Below, in pieces: positions 15,765-25,709 of a stretch of 64,000 nt of DNA (positions are counted from its first letter, which is position 1; each line of letters starts with the position of its first letter). Location of the stretch: assembly GCA_934489895.1 (NCBI GenBank), contig CAKSST010000007.1, positions 9,681-73,680 on the forward strand. Direction: 5' to 3'. The DNA comes from an uncultured Eubacteriales bacterium. Lineage in GTDB: Bacteria; Bacillota; Clostridia; Oscillospirales; Acutalibacteraceae. The notes beneath the pieces are model-generated. The model was not told the DNA's origin and did not search any database. It saw nothing but the letters and a program-made list of their open reading frames with translations. Position numbers and translations under genes: made by a program.

Positions 15765-15803
15765 TAACGGACTATCAAAAATGTTAGTCCGTTATTTTAA
15801 TTT
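15765..15803 (+). terminator. Terminator after the XRE regulator
   Basis: AATAACGGACTA ... TAGTCCGTTATT with a 10-nt loop and a T-rich tail. Between it and 15861 lies a short TGCGCAAAGCGCA hairpin and a degenerate run of ATTCTGCATTCTTCATTCTGC-type repeats, common in intergenic DNA. Confidence 0.85.
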
Positions 15804-15860
15804 TTCCGTGCGCAAAGCGCACACATTAATTCTGCATTCTTCATTCTGCACTCTGCATTA

Positions 15861-15896
15861 AAAAACGGGGTTCAATGAAATGAACCCCGTTTTTTA
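15861..15896 (-). terminator. Terminator of addBA
   Basis: AAAAACGGGGTTCA / TGAACCCCGTTTTT, 14-bp stem with loop ATGAAA; it overlaps the addA stop codon and has T residues on both sides. Confidence 0.9.
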
Positions 15897-18800
15897 TAAT
15901 TTTATCGCTTTTTTAAGCACAAAGGAATAAATAATACATTCCTTAACCGGCATATTAAAGGTTTTCTGACAAGCCTGTGCGTACAGCTCAAGCTGCTTTT
16001 TATATGCTTGTATTATTTGGCATTCGCCACTAACCCTGTCGGTTTTAAAATCAAGTATCACAAGGCCGCCGTCCTCTTCAAAAACACAGTCAGCAACGCC
16101 CTGCAAGACTGTGGCATCCGTAGTTTCGACACCGTCGGGATACACCTTGGTCAAAAACCTTATTTCACGGTAAAAATTTTTGGCATTGCATATACGCTTA
16201 TACAAAGCCGAGCCAAAAAATGCGTTTATCGCAGACATATCTACCGCAGCCGCCTGCTGTTCGGTTATAAACTGATACTCCACAAGTCGTTCAAGCTCTG
16301 CGTCGGCATCCTTCTGCGCTTTTTGCAAATCGCAAAACTGCATAAACATATGGGTTGCGACGCCCCTTTGCGCAGGGGTAAGCTGATTTTTGGATAAAAA
16401 CGCAGGCTTTGTTGTAAAGCTGTATTCAGTCTGATTGCTTTGGTGCGCAAGTTCTGACACCGATATTTTTGCGGGTATCATAGTTTCTTTTGCAAAAGGA
16501 TATTCAAACGCAAAATTTTGTTCAAGCTGCATAACGGCTGTATTAACATCATTTTCATCAGGCTTTGTCTGCATATTAATGTTCTTTGCTTCTGCCGAAG
16601 GGATTTCGGTATGTACACGGTATTCAACATTATCAATAATTTCCGCACCGCCAAAGGCAATATTTTCAAGCCTGTCAATTGCGTTTTCATTATCAGCCGC
16701 CAATGACTGCAATATCAAATCCATATAGCAAGCCGCGCGCTTTGCATCGGGCTTGCCGCTGTTATTGTTAACCGTAGTTTTTATCTCTTTTAATTTTTCG
16801 GAAATATCGTTATAGCCGCCGAAAATTGCCAATTTTTTCTTTGCCCTTGTCATAAACACATACATAAGGCGCAATTCTTCGGCAATATTATCGTCTCTGT
16901 TTTTAATATCAATTGCAGCCTTGGCAGGAGATAATATTTTTTGCGACAAAGTTTGTCCTACGGCATCACATGCAATACCCAGCGTACTTTTTACACTGAA
17001 GCCGTTTGCGCGCTTAACCTCAAAAGATCTTGTTGCACCCGCTATTATGCACACGGGAAATTCAAGCCCTTTTGAGCTGTGCATAGTAGTGATTTTAACC
17101 ACATCAGCATTTTCAGGCGGTGACTGCTGTGAGTTTTGACTCTGCTCAACCTTATCGACAAATCCAGATATACTGCCATCATTATTCTTAATGTATTCTG
17201 CCGCCATACTTTGCAAGGCCGCAAGATTTTTAATACGCACAGCGCCGTCCGGCATAGCTCTTACAATATCCTCAAGCCCCGATGTATCAAACAGCGCAGC
17301 CATAAAATCAGACAGCTTGTTTACAAGGGAAAGTCGGCGGTACTCTTTAATGCTATCACACAACCGGGCGCAATCGCTCTCACCGTTTTGCGCAGCAAGA
17401 ATTGCGCTTGCCCATATGCTCGGTGCGGGATAGCTGTGACGCAACACAGCAAGACGGTTTGCGTCAAAGCCATACAATGCCGACACCATTACCGCAAGCA
17501 GTCGGTCATCTCTTGTGGGATTATCAATTACAGACAGCAAGCAAAGCACAAGCTGCACTTCGCGCTTTTGCAAAAATTCTCCCCTATTACAATACGCAGG
17601 CACTCCGTATTTTTGTAAGGTGTCCGCATAAATACTCATACGCTTGTTGCTGCGCATAAGAATTGTAAAATCCGCATAGCCCATATTGCCATCATGCTGA
17701 GCAATTATACCTTTTATATAATCGGCAATCAACACCGCCTCATTTTCCGCAGCCTTGTCGGCATTAACACCTTTTATAAGGTGCATATTGATATACACTG
17801 CTTTGTCTTCATTTTTATCAAAAGGTTCAAGTTTTTGTTCTTTATATTCAATTTTGCTGGTTTGCGCAGTCATAAGGTCATTGAACACCTTGTTTATAAA
17901 TACGCAAATATTTTTATGACTTCTGAAATTATCAAGGAGAGATATTTTAAAAAGCTTTCCCTCTTCCATCTTGTTTGTGAAATTTACAGGGTTTGTCCCG
18001 CGGAATTCGTAAATACTCTGCTTGGCATCACCAACAACAAAAAGCTTTTCGCCGTCGTTAGATAAAACCTGAACCAAGGCATCCTGTAAATTATTGGTAT
18101 CCTGATACTCATCAACAATTATTTCATCAAAGCCGTCGGCAATCTCATAGCCCCTGTCTGTTGTTGTAATTCCCTGCTCAGTATTTTCGCAAAGCAATTG
18201 CAGTGCAAGCTGTTCGGTCTGCGCAAATGTAAGCGAATTTGCTTGTGTCATAAGCTCAAAAAAGCGTTTATCAAACCGCAGCACAATGTCTATAAGCATC
18301 CTTGAAATATCCGCCGTAAACTTATAACGTTCATCAACCGTCAATTCTGTGCTGTCATACCATTCAGATATTTTATTGAGCAAGCAGTTATATTCCTTTA
18401 CAGCATTTGTGTTGGCTTTTGCTGCGGCGGAACGTTTTTGATCATAAAAAAACGTCTTTTTTATCTTAAGCTCTTCACACAACGCCCTGCTGTTATTGCC
18501 CGCACAAAGCGCATCTAAACGCTTTACTTCTTCAAGCAGGTTTTCAAGGTTCTCTTTATAATCTTTATTTTGGGAATCATCTATGTCCTCAGCATATAAC
18601 GCGTCACGGACAATGTTTTTTATTCTTGCAAACTCTCTTCGTGCTTCGCAGAGCACCGTTTCATCCCAAACGGTACCCGCAAAGGTTTTGTGCCGGGCAT
18701 AATAATTGTCCCAATTTTTAAGCCAGTCAACATAAAAAGGCATATTTATGGCGTAATTATATATTCTTTTAATATATTCTTTTAATCTGTCGTCCCCGTA

Positions 18801-19289
18801 ATTATCACCCGTAGACTGCAGCAACACCCTAAACTCAGGTGTATCTTCATCATACAGCGGCTCCAAAGTTTCACTTAAAGCCTGATTTTGCAGACCTTCA
18901 ACGCTGCTCGGGTCAACAATTGCAAAATCGGGCATTATGCCTAAAGCATCAAAATTTTCCCGCACAAGGTCAATACAAAAAGAGTCTACCGTGCATATTT
19001 TCGCCGAAGCAAGACGCTGCTTTTGCATGGCAATAAGCTTACTGCTTGGGTTTTCCGACTGTGCATGTGCCAGACTTTTTTCTATTCTCTCACGCATTTC
19101 AGCAGCCGCCGCATTTGTAAAGGTAACAATAAGCAGCCGGTCAATAGGCACGCCCTTGTTTAAAATTTTATTCATTACACGTTGCACTAAAACAGAGGTT
19201 TTGCCGCTTCCCGCAGAAGCGGTTACAAGCACGCCGCCGTCAGCTGTAATTGCCGCTTGTTGATTTTTTGTAAAATCTTCAAATTTCAT
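15894..19289 (-). CDS. addA: ATP-dependent helicase/nuclease subunit A
   Basis: UvrD-like helicase and nuclease subunit of AddAB, which processes double-strand breaks for RecA-dependent repair. About 1131 residues with Walker A TASAGSGKTSVLVQRV (near 24), DEYQDT (near 395), VVGDAKQSIYEFRGTNP (near 420), TMHSSKGLEFP (near 745), RLMYVFMTRAKKKL (near 815) and the C-terminal RecB-type nuclease motif LVILDFKTDRV (near 1085). The ATG at 19289 starts the conserved KFEDFTKNQQAAI; the in-frame extension to 19340 lies inside addB and is rejected. The start overlaps the addB end by 11 nt, indicating coupling. Confidence 0.96.
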   Translation of the reverse strand: MKFEDFTKNQQAAITADGGVLVTASAGSGKTSVLVQRVMNKILNKGVPIDRLLIVTFTNAAAAEMRERIEKSLAHAQSENPSSKLIAMQKQRLASAKICTVDSFCIDLVRENFDALGIMPDFAIVDPSSVEGLQNQALSETLEPLYDEDTPEFRVLLQSTGDNYGDDRLKEYIKRIYNYAINMPFYVDWLKNWDNYYARHKTFAGTVWDETVLCEARREFARIKNIVRDALYAEDIDDSQNKDYKENLENLLEEVKRLDALCAGNNSRALCEELKIKKTFFYDQKRSAAAKANTNAVKEYNCLLNKISEWYDSTELTVDERYKFTADISRMLIDIVLRFDKRFFELMTQANSLTFAQTEQLALQLLCENTEQGITTTDRGYEIADGFDEIIVDEYQDTNNLQDALVQVLSNDGEKLFVVGDAKQSIYEFRGTNPVNFTNKMEEGKLFKISLLDNFRSHKNICVFINKVFNDLMTAQTSKIEYKEQKLEPFDKNEDKAVYINMHLIKGVNADKAAENEAVLIADYIKGIIAQHDGNMGYADFTILMRSNKRMSIYADTLQKYGVPAYCNRGEFLQKREVQLVLCLLSVIDNPTRDDRLLAVMVSALYGFDANRLAVLRHSYPAPSIWASAILAAQNGESDCARLCDSIKEYRRLSLVNKLSDFMAALFDTSGLEDIVRAMPDGAVRIKNLAALQSMAAEYIKNNDGSISGFVDKVEQSQNSQQSPPENADVVKITTMHSSKGLEFPVCIIAGATRSFEVKRANGFSVKSTLGIACDAVGQTLSQKILSPAKAAIDIKNRDDNIAEELRLMYVFMTRAKKKLAIFGGYNDISEKLKEIKTTVNNNSGKPDAKRAACYMDLILQSLAADNENAIDRLENIAFGGAEIIDNVEYRVHTEIPSAEAKNINMQTKPDENDVNTAVMQLEQNFAFEYPFAKETMIPAKISVSELAHQSNQTEYSFTTKPAFLSKNQLTPAQRGVATHMFMQFCDLQKAQKDADAELERLVEYQFITEQQAAAVDMSAINAFFGSALYKRICNAKNFYREIRFLTKVYPDGVETTDATVLQGVADCVFEEDGGLVILDFKTDRVSGECQIIQAYKKQLELYAQACQKTFNMPVKECIIYSFVLKKAIKL

Positions 19290-22200
19290 TGCTGCCCAGC
19301 TCCTCTCCCAACGTTTGTATAACCTTACCTGCCGAAGCACTCACATTATTCTCGTGAGGAGCAGTTTCAATACCGCATACCGCTTTAAAATTGCAGTATT
19401 CGCAGGCATCCTCTCCCGCACAGTCAGTAGGCGATACCGCAATATCACCGCAAGCCAATCTGTGGGCTATTTCTTCCATAACCTTATCAATTTTTTTGAA
19501 AACAAGATTAAAATCTTCTTCCTTTATATACGTTCTGGCACTTGAATTTTTATCAAGTGCGCCGCTCGCCGTATATTTTAATTTGGGTACAAACTGCCCT
19601 GCATTTTCTCTTTCCATCTGTCTTACAAGCTCTTCGTTCTCACAAAGTAAGCCGTTCATTGTAAGACTGTTATCTTCATTTTTACTGCGTTGTGCGGTCA
19701 TATACAAAATACCCGCAGGCGCATAATTACCGTATTTATCGCTTTTAAGCAGGGTATATAAATACAAAAGCATCTGCATATTTTGTCCAACAAGCACATC
19801 GCTTAATCTGAACTTTTTGCTGCCTGTTTTGTAATCAACAATTCTTAAATATCCGCCCCACGCATCTACCCTGTCAATCTTGCCGCGCGCAAGCAAAGTA
19901 ATGCCGTCGCAAGAAAACTCAAGCGGTTTAATATCCCCGCATTTATCAATCACAAGCTCACATTTTATAGGCACAAAGCCGCTTTGAGCAAGCTCGTCCC
20001 GCAGGCGCAGAGCAACCTCTGTTATCTGCAGCTGTATAAGATAAAACAAATATCTCATACGTGCGTCCATTACATCGTTTAAGCCTTTTATTGATGCGAT
20101 ATACTCATCACAAATCGCCTTTATCTGCGCACTAATAAAACCGTCATCTGCCTGCCGCAACATATTGCCATGGCGTTCAACCAGCATTTGAAGCGCAAAA
20201 TGCACCATTGTGCCCCTTTGAAGAACATTAAGGTTTGCCTTTTCAATAATCTTTGTTTTGAGTATGTATTTACAAAAATATGAAAATCTGCATTTACAGA
20301 AGGTTTCTGTCGCAGTGGGTGACATACTTATTGTTTTTGGCAATATCTCTTCTACGGTTTTGGGGCTTAAAGCGGTATCAACAGCCTTGTTTGCCCTTTT
20401 AAGCGCTTTCAGTCTTCCCGACCATTCTTTATCCTGCTCAAATATTTCGGTCAGAGCCGTTGACAGCACATTGCTGCCATCAACGCTTCCCGCCAGAACT
20501 GAGAAAGCTGCTTTTTTTGTTTCTATATCTTCAATATCAATGCTTTCTTTTGGCCATTTTTCTTTTTTACAGGACGGCAGCGTTTCACATATTGCCGTAA
20601 GCACATAAGAGCAGGGTGTTAAATCCTTGCCCGACGCAGCATGGTAAACCGCATATAAATATTCTGACGGAGCGCAAAGGCTTGTATAGCACAAAAAATT
20701 TTCATCTGCGGCAAACTGCTGCGCCATATTTGCAACCTTAACACCGTTTTGGGTTAATATATCTCTATCCTTTGCCGACAGCAGATTGCCCTGCGGCATA
20801 CTCTGCGGCCACTCACCGCCGTTAAGGCCCAATGCAATTACCGCTTTGGGGCGGTGCGTACGTATGCGGTCTGCCGAGCCAAAAAGCACCTGGTCCAGTG
20901 TCTGAGGCACACTGCCCATATCGGTTCCTTGCGCCGCCAGCTTAAAGGCTGAAATAAATTCTTTTTTATCTGCATTCGCATCAAGACAGCGGACAATATG
21001 GTCAAGCACATCACAAAACACATCAAAGCTGCGCCTCGTTAAATCCGCTTCTTTAAATTTGCCGTCTTTTTCAAAACTTTGTGCTAAACCAGCAAGCTTT
21101 TTAGCGGTATCGCAGGCAGTTAATAATTTCCAAAGCGCCGTGGCTTCTGATACGGTATCCTGATGATTCATTGCTTTACGCAAATTTAATATTGGCTCAA
21201 TGGCCACTTTACGCATAGCATTAAGCTCTTCTAACTCTTTTGCGGTATTTTCCTGCTCACAGTTATCGCTCTGACGCAAACCCTCGGGATCCATTGTCCA
21301 CTCTTTTGTCCAATCCTTACCTTTTAAATCCCATATATAAGCATAATTTTCAAGACGGGCAACCTGCTCATATTCAACGGCGCATAAGCCTGTCTTTAAA
21401 TATTTTAAAATTCCGTCGGTTGTCAGGGAAATTGTTGCATCAAGAGCGGCTTGTACAAACACAAACAAGGGCAAGCTTGAAGCAGATACCTTTATATCCA
21501 CAAAACAGGCAACATTGTACTTTGACGCCGCTTTTACAATATAACGCTCATACACAGAAGCATCTCTTGCAATAATTGCAAAATCTTTATAGCGCATACC
21601 TTTTTGCCTTACCATTTTACGCACGGTATACATGGCATAATCAGCCTCATCCTCAGGCGTTGCGGCTGAGCATACGGTTACATTTTCGGCAATTGAGTCA
21701 AATACTTCTCCGGCTGCAAAAAGACCTTTTTCCAAAGCTTTAAGTTCTTCGCATTTATAATAGCTTTTATCAAGTACAACCGGCTTTATTATCTCAACAT
21801 TTACCTGTCTTGCATATTTTTCTATTTTTTGTCTTGTATCAATTGCAGTGTCAAAGGTGCCGTCTTTTTGTGTGGTATCATCACAGCACAGCGTTATAAT
21901 AACGTGACTTGCCTGCTCAATAATTCTGCTTATTATTTTAAACTGCTGCCCCGTAAAGCCTTTAAAGCCGTCAATATACACCTTTTTGTTTTCAAAATAA
22001 CGGGTTGTAAGCAGCATATCATACAGCCTGTCAAGCGTGTCACGGGGGTCGATAAATTTTTGCGCCACTTCCATATTGTAGCTGTCCATTATAAGCGCCA
22101 GGTCTTCAAGCTTGGCTTTCAGTCTGCCGCTTATCTGCAAGGAAGCTTTATATAGCTGTTTGGAACTTACTGCGGCAGTTTTAAGCTCTGCCACAGTGGA

Positions 22201-22563
22201 TGCGCATACTGCCGCAAAATTCTGGCTTTGTGCAAAACGGTCAAAGCATTTCAAAGCGCCCTTTTCCTTTTGAAGCGCTTTGCCCATTAAGACAATACTG
22301 TCGCTTTCGCTCATACGGGTTCCTGCAATGGTGCCGCATATTCTGCCCACCTCTTCAAAAAGGCGTGTAAAACTAAGCACCGCCGCCTTTGCCGAGCCGG
22401 TCTCCGAAAAACGTTCAAGCAGCATGCGCTCTGCCTCAAAGGAAAACTGCTCAGGCACCAATAAAACAGCTTTACAGTTTTCTTGCAGAGTATCCTCACC
22501 CAAAAGCTCCAATACCTTTTCTGTTTTTCCGCTACAAGCTCTGCCTAAAATAAATTGCAGCAT
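19279..22563 (-). CDS. addB: ATP-dependent helicase/deoxyribonuclease subunit B
   Basis: Partner of AddA in the repair helicase-nuclease; 1094 residues, close to the family's usual length. The N-terminus has the Walker A motif GRACSGKTEKVL (near 7). The C-terminal nuclease domain has LRIVDYKTGSKKFRL (near 920), and the iron-sulfur cluster cysteines are seen as CKCRFSYFC (near 800) and CEYCNFKAVC (near 1062). ATG 22563 has AGGGTG 6-8 nt upstream. First gene of the addB-addA operon, separated from bofA by a minus-strand terminator. Confidence 0.95.
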   Translation of the reverse strand: MLQFILGRACSGKTEKVLELLGEDTLQENCKAVLLVPEQFSFEAERMLLERFSETGSAKAAVLSFTRLFEEVGRICGTIAGTRMSESDSIVLMGKALQKEKGALKCFDRFAQSQNFAAVCASTVAELKTAAVSSKQLYKASLQISGRLKAKLEDLALIMDSYNMEVAQKFIDPRDTLDRLYDMLLTTRYFENKKVYIDGFKGFTGQQFKIISRIIEQASHVIITLCCDDTTQKDGTFDTAIDTRQKIEKYARQVNVEIIKPVVLDKSYYKCEELKALEKGLFAAGEVFDSIAENVTVCSAATPEDEADYAMYTVRKMVRQKGMRYKDFAIIARDASVYERYIVKAASKYNVACFVDIKVSASSLPLFVFVQAALDATISLTTDGILKYLKTGLCAVEYEQVARLENYAYIWDLKGKDWTKEWTMDPEGLRQSDNCEQENTAKELEELNAMRKVAIEPILNLRKAMNHQDTVSEATALWKLLTACDTAKKLAGLAQSFEKDGKFKEADLTRRSFDVFCDVLDHIVRCLDANADKKEFISAFKLAAQGTDMGSVPQTLDQVLFGSADRIRTHRPKAVIALGLNGGEWPQSMPQGNLLSAKDRDILTQNGVKVANMAQQFAADENFLCYTSLCAPSEYLYAVYHAASGKDLTPCSYVLTAICETLPSCKKEKWPKESIDIEDIETKKAAFSVLAGSVDGSNVLSTALTEIFEQDKEWSGRLKALKRANKAVDTALSPKTVEEILPKTISMSPTATETFCKCRFSYFCKYILKTKIIEKANLNVLQRGTMVHFALQMLVERHGNMLRQADDGFISAQIKAICDEYIASIKGLNDVMDARMRYLFYLIQLQITEVALRLRDELAQSGFVPIKCELVIDKCGDIKPLEFSCDGITLLARGKIDRVDAWGGYLRIVDYKTGSKKFRLSDVLVGQNMQMLLYLYTLLKSDKYGNYAPAGILYMTAQRSKNEDNSLTMNGLLCENEELVRQMERENAGQFVPKLKYTASGALDKNSSARTYIKEEDFNLVFKKIDKVMEEIAHRLACGDIAVSPTDCAGEDACEYCNFKAVCGIETAPHENNVSASAGKVIQTLGEELGSNEI

Positions 22564-22580
22564 TTTATCACCCTAAAACG

Positions 22581-22613
22581 AAAAAATCCTGTAGCCTTAT
22601 TCGGCAACAGGAT
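22581..22613 (-). terminator. Terminator between bofA and addB
   Basis: On the minus strand ATCCTGTTGCC, loop GAATAA, GGCTACAGGAT followed by TTTTTT. It separates bofA from addBA. Confidence 0.75.
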
Positions 22614-22638
22614 AATTATAACATATATTTATATATAT

Positions 22639-22908
22639 CTAAAGTATTATTTTATTTAGCCATAAAAGAGATATTACACCGGGTATCCCAAAAGCTGCAC
22701 TAGAGCCTACCGTCCACATATTAAGCGGAATAAAAACCCCTGTAAAAACGCTTGTTATATCAACCAAAGTGAGCGCCGCTATTCCCGAAAACGCGCCGCT
22801 TGCTATAGTTTTCAATGTTTTTTGCGTTTTAACTGCAATAACAAGCAACACAAAAAAATATACGGCAAAAGCAATTATTGCCAAGGCATAAAAAATATCC
22901 ACGCACAT
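22639..22908 (-). CDS. bofA: BofA family pro-sigma-K processing inhibitor
   Basis: Membrane protein of 89 residues related to BofA, which in Bacillus holds the SpoIVFB protease inactive in the outer forespore membrane until a forespore signal arrives, thereby timing sigma-K activation. The N-terminal two thirds are hydrophobic spans; the C-terminal part VFIPLNMWTVGSSAAFGIPG followed by VISLLWLNKIIL matches the conserved BofA end (IPIN...GIPG...). ATG 22908 has AAAGGATG just upstream. It lies downstream of rhaB by 50 nt. Together with spoVAC, dpaAB and the sigma-K-like promoter it supports a complete late sporulation programme. Confidence 0.8.
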   Translation of the reverse strand: MCVDIFYALAIIAFAVYFFVLLVIAVKTQKTLKTIASGAFSGIAALTLVDITSVFTGVFIPLNMWTVGSSAAFGIPGVISLLWLNKIIL

Positions 22909-22957
22909 AACATCCTTTCAAGGAATATTATGCGCGCGGACTATTATTTATTCTGTT

Positions 22958-24442
22958 TTATTTATTGTTTGCATTAAAAGCATTAACGGCATTTTCATAG
23001 TTTGCCTGCCATACATCAGAATCGCAAGGCTTATATTCTTTTATTTCGGTGCCGTCAACAACAAGTTTTTTGCCCTGGGCATAGTCTTTAATAAGACCGT
23101 TTGCTTTCATAAGAACCAAAACATTACCTGTAACGGTTGCTTCAACGGGGCCTGCCTTTATGGGAACACCGCAAGCAGCCGCAGTCATACTGCAAAGCAG
23201 CTGATCCTTTATTCCGCCGCCTATCATATGAATACAATCATATTTTTTGCCTGAAATTTTCTGCAAATGTTCAAATGTCAGCTTATATTTCATTGCAAGG
23301 CTCTGGTAAATGCAGCGCAGTATTTCACCCATATCCTTGGGAACATATTGCCCTGTCTGAGAGCAGTATTTCTGTACGCGTTTAGGCATATTACCGGGCA
23401 ATGAGAACATCGGGTCATCGGGATTTACAAAGCACTTAAAGGGCTCGGCTGCCTTTGCGGCATTTTCCATATCGTCAAAGGAAACATTAAGTCCCTGACG
23501 CTTCCACTCCTGACGCGACTGCTGAATAAGCCAAAGGCCCATAATGTTTTTAAGGTAACGGATTTTTCCGTCATAAGCGCCCTCATTTGTAAAGCCTATC
23601 TCTGCAGACTGTTCATCAAGCACAGGCTTATCAAGCACAGTACCAAACAGTGACCAGGTGCCGCAGCTGATATAAATATAATCATCATTAAATGTGGGTG
23701 TTGCCGCAACAGCAGAAGCTGTATCGTGCGTTGCAACCGCAAATACAGGAACAGGGTTGCAATGCAGCTCTTCGCAAATTTCTGCAGATAACTCACCATA
23801 GCTTTCGGCGGGATTTATCATCTCGGGTAATATGCTCTCGGGAATTTTAAGCATTGAGAGCAGCTCGCTGTCGGGCTTGCGTGTCTTGGGATTAATAAAG
23901 CCTGATGTTGAAGCAATGGTATGCTCCATACGCTTTTTACCTGTAAGGAAATATGCAAAAAGGTCAGGCATAAACAGCATTTTATCTGTGCGTGCAAGCA
24001 ACTCGGGCTCATATTTTGCAAGATAATAAAGCTGATATACAGTATTGAATGCCATTCTCTGCAAGCCGTTACGGGCATAAAGGTCTTTTTTAGAAATAAT
24101 TTTATCAACCTCTGCAGGCATAGGCTCGTTACGCAGGTCGCGGTAGTTTACGGGGTTAGCAAGTAAATTACCCTTTTCGTCTATAAGACCAAAGTCAACA
24201 CCCCAGGTATCAATACCTATGCAGTCAAAGCCGTATCCCGAATTAACAGCGGCGGTTATACCCTGCTTGATTTCATGAAAAAGTCTGAGAACGTCCCAAT
24301 AAAGACAACCTCTTACCATTACGGGATCATTGGAAAATCTGTGGATTTCCTCCATAAAAATTTTGCCGTCTTTTACACCTGCTATCATCGCTCGTCCGCT
24401 TGACGCGCCAAAGTCAAAAGCAAGTACATTTCCGCTTTTCAT
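22958..24442 (-). CDS. rhaB: Rhamnulokinase
   Basis: FGGY-family sugar kinase of 494 residues that phosphorylates L-rhamnulose to L-rhamnulose 1-phosphate. The N-terminal motif is LAFDFGASSGRAMIAG (near 8); IDTWGVDFGLID (near 75) and VATHDTASAVAATP (near 240) are characteristic of RhaB, with the catalytic Asp in the latter; the second FGGY region is HMIGGGIKDQLLC (near 405). ATG 24442 is preceded by AGAAAGGAAAG. No rhamnose isomerase or aldolase gene is nearby, so the rest of the rhamnose pathway must be elsewhere. It could be co-transcribed with bofA, 50 nt downstream. Confidence 0.9.
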   Translation of the reverse strand: MKSGNVLAFDFGASSGRAMIAGVKDGKIFMEEIHRFSNDPVMVRGCLYWDVLRLFHEIKQGITAAVNSGYGFDCIGIDTWGVDFGLIDEKGNLLANPVNYRDLRNEPMPAEVDKIISKKDLYARNGLQRMAFNTVYQLYYLAKYEPELLARTDKMLFMPDLFAYFLTGKKRMEHTIASTSGFINPKTRKPDSELLSMLKIPESILPEMINPAESYGELSAEICEELHCNPVPVFAVATHDTASAVAATPTFNDDYIYISCGTWSLFGTVLDKPVLDEQSAEIGFTNEGAYDGKIRYLKNIMGLWLIQQSRQEWKRQGLNVSFDDMENAAKAAEPFKCFVNPDDPMFSLPGNMPKRVQKYCSQTGQYVPKDMGEILRCIYQSLAMKYKLTFEHLQKISGKKYDCIHMIGGGIKDQLLCSMTAAACGVPIKAGPVEATVTGNVLVLMKANGLIKDYAQGKKLVVDGTEIKEYKPCDSDVWQANYENAVNAFNANNK

Positions 24443-24537
24443 AAATATTCTTTCCTTTCTTTTGTTAATTATTTTAAATGTATAATTTGCATAAATTGCG
24501 TAAAAAATACTTTTGAAAAAGTAAAGGAGTTGAAAAA

Positions 24538-24744
24538 ATGTTTGATAAACTTTGCCTTATATTAACCATAATCGGCGCTTTCAACTGGGGACTTGTAGGT
24601 CTTTTTCAATTTGACCTTGTTTCCTGGATATTCGGCGGTTCAGACGCCATATTGAGCCGTATTGTTTACGTGGTAATCTTTTTGGCAGGCATATGGTGCA
24701 TATCGCTTCTGTTCAAAAGAAGTGCACACGTGGTTCACGATTAA
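24538..24744 (+). CDS. DUF378 membrane protein
   Basis: Small protein of 68 residues with two membrane spans, of the DUF378 (YuzA-like) family. The family signature FNWGLVGLFQFDLVSWIFGG is at residues 15-34, followed by the second span VYVVIFLAGIWCISLLF. Function unknown. ATG 24538 has AAAGGAG 7 nt upstream; a terminator follows at 24771. Confidence 0.88.
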   Translation: MFDKLCLILTIIGAFNWGLVGLFQFDLVSWIFGGSDAILSRIVYVVIFLAGIWCISLLFKRSAHVVHD

Positions 24745-24770
24745 TAAGGTATCCTGCTTTTTTAAAATTT

Positions 24771-24796
24771 CGGGTGGTTTTCCACCCGTTTTTTTA
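24771..24796 (+). terminator. Terminator after DUF378
   Basis: CGGGTGG, loop TTTT, CCACCCG followed by seven T residues. Confidence 0.85.
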
Positions 24797-25702
24797 TTTC
24801 TCTGTTTTTACGGTTAATTTAGGATTGTCTTCAATGTAAAAATAAATATCAGAAACAATATCGGTACGCAATATATCTGCACCGTTATCAGCAAGTCTCT
24901 TAACAGCCTCCTCTGACGGATGACCGTAAAAATTATAATCACCACAGGATATTGCCGCATAGCGCGGTGCTGCTGCTTTTAAAAAAGGGCTGCAGGAAGA
25001 AGTGCTACTGCCGTGATGACCAACCTTAAGCACATCACATTTTAGATTATTTTCATATTTGTTCATAATATACCGTTCGGTATATTCACCTGCGTCTGCC
25101 ATGAGCAAAAAGCTTACATCCTTACATTCGGCTTTCAGCACAACGCTTGCATCATTAACCTCATCACCGTCAGAGCCTTCAAGCCCGCACGAAAGAACAT
25201 CAAAATCAAACTTGCCTGTGCCGAAGGTCATATCTTCTTTAATAATTTCAGTATCTATACCGTTATCTCTTATAAGCTTTCTTATCTGTGAAAAGTAATA
25301 ATCTGTCGAATCGTCTTCACCAAAAAGGGTAGTGTAATAAAAACAGCCTATATCAAACTGTGAAAGTATAGAATAAAGTCCGCCTGCATGGTCAGTATGG
25401 ATGTGGGTAAGTACCAGACTGTCAATTTTCTCAACACCCGCACGCTTTAGCTTGGCGGCAAGCGCATTACCCGCATCATTTATATTGCCCGTATCAATCA
25501 AGGCAATTTTTCCGCCGCTTTGTACGAGTATAGCGTCCGCTTCACCCACATCAAGCACGGCAAGATAATCACCTGAAAGCTGAGCCCTTAAAATACCGTT
25601 AGTCTTTAAAGCAGCTTCAATCGGGCGGTAAAATACAGCAATAAGCAAAACGGCAATAATTATGGCAACAATAATAATCTTTCGTTTTATTGATGAACTC
25701 AT
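24794..25702 (-). CDS. ComEC/Rec2-like metallo-beta-lactamase fold hydrolase, membrane-anchored
   Basis: Stand-alone MBL hydrolase of 302 residues resembling the C-terminal nuclease-like domain of ComEC. One N-terminal hydrophobic segment (IIIVAIIIAVLLIAVFY, residues 9-25) acts as signal or anchor, so the enzyme is probably extracytoplasmic. Metal ligands: LTHIHTDHAGG (HxHxDH, near 100), MADAGEYTE (near 203) and VGHHGSSTS (near 230). These proteins are usually thought to be phosphodiesterases or nucleases, without firm proof. The ATG at 25702 is chosen because the longer frame overlaps ftsK; it starts 7 nt after the ftsK stop. Confidence 0.85.
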   Translation of the reverse strand: MSSSIKRKIIIVAIIIAVLLIAVFYRPIEAALKTNGILRAQLSGDYLAVLDVGEADAILVQSGGKIALIDTGNINDAGNALAAKLKRAGVEKIDSLVLTHIHTDHAGGLYSILSQFDIGCFYYTTLFGEDDSTDYYFSQIRKLIRDNGIDTEIIKEDMTFGTGKFDFDVLSCGLEGSDGDEVNDASVVLKAECKDVSFLLMADAGEYTERYIMNKYENNLKCDVLKVGHHGSSTSSCSPFLKAAAPRYAAISCGDYNFYGHPSEEAVKRLADNGADILRTDIVSDIYFYIEDNPKLTVKTEK

Positions 25703-25709
25703 AAACAAA

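Noticed and set aside
15804..15860. ATTCTGCATT-type repeat run as CRISPR or satellite
   Set aside because: Units are short, degenerate and without spacers; a common kind of intergenic low-complexity sequence.
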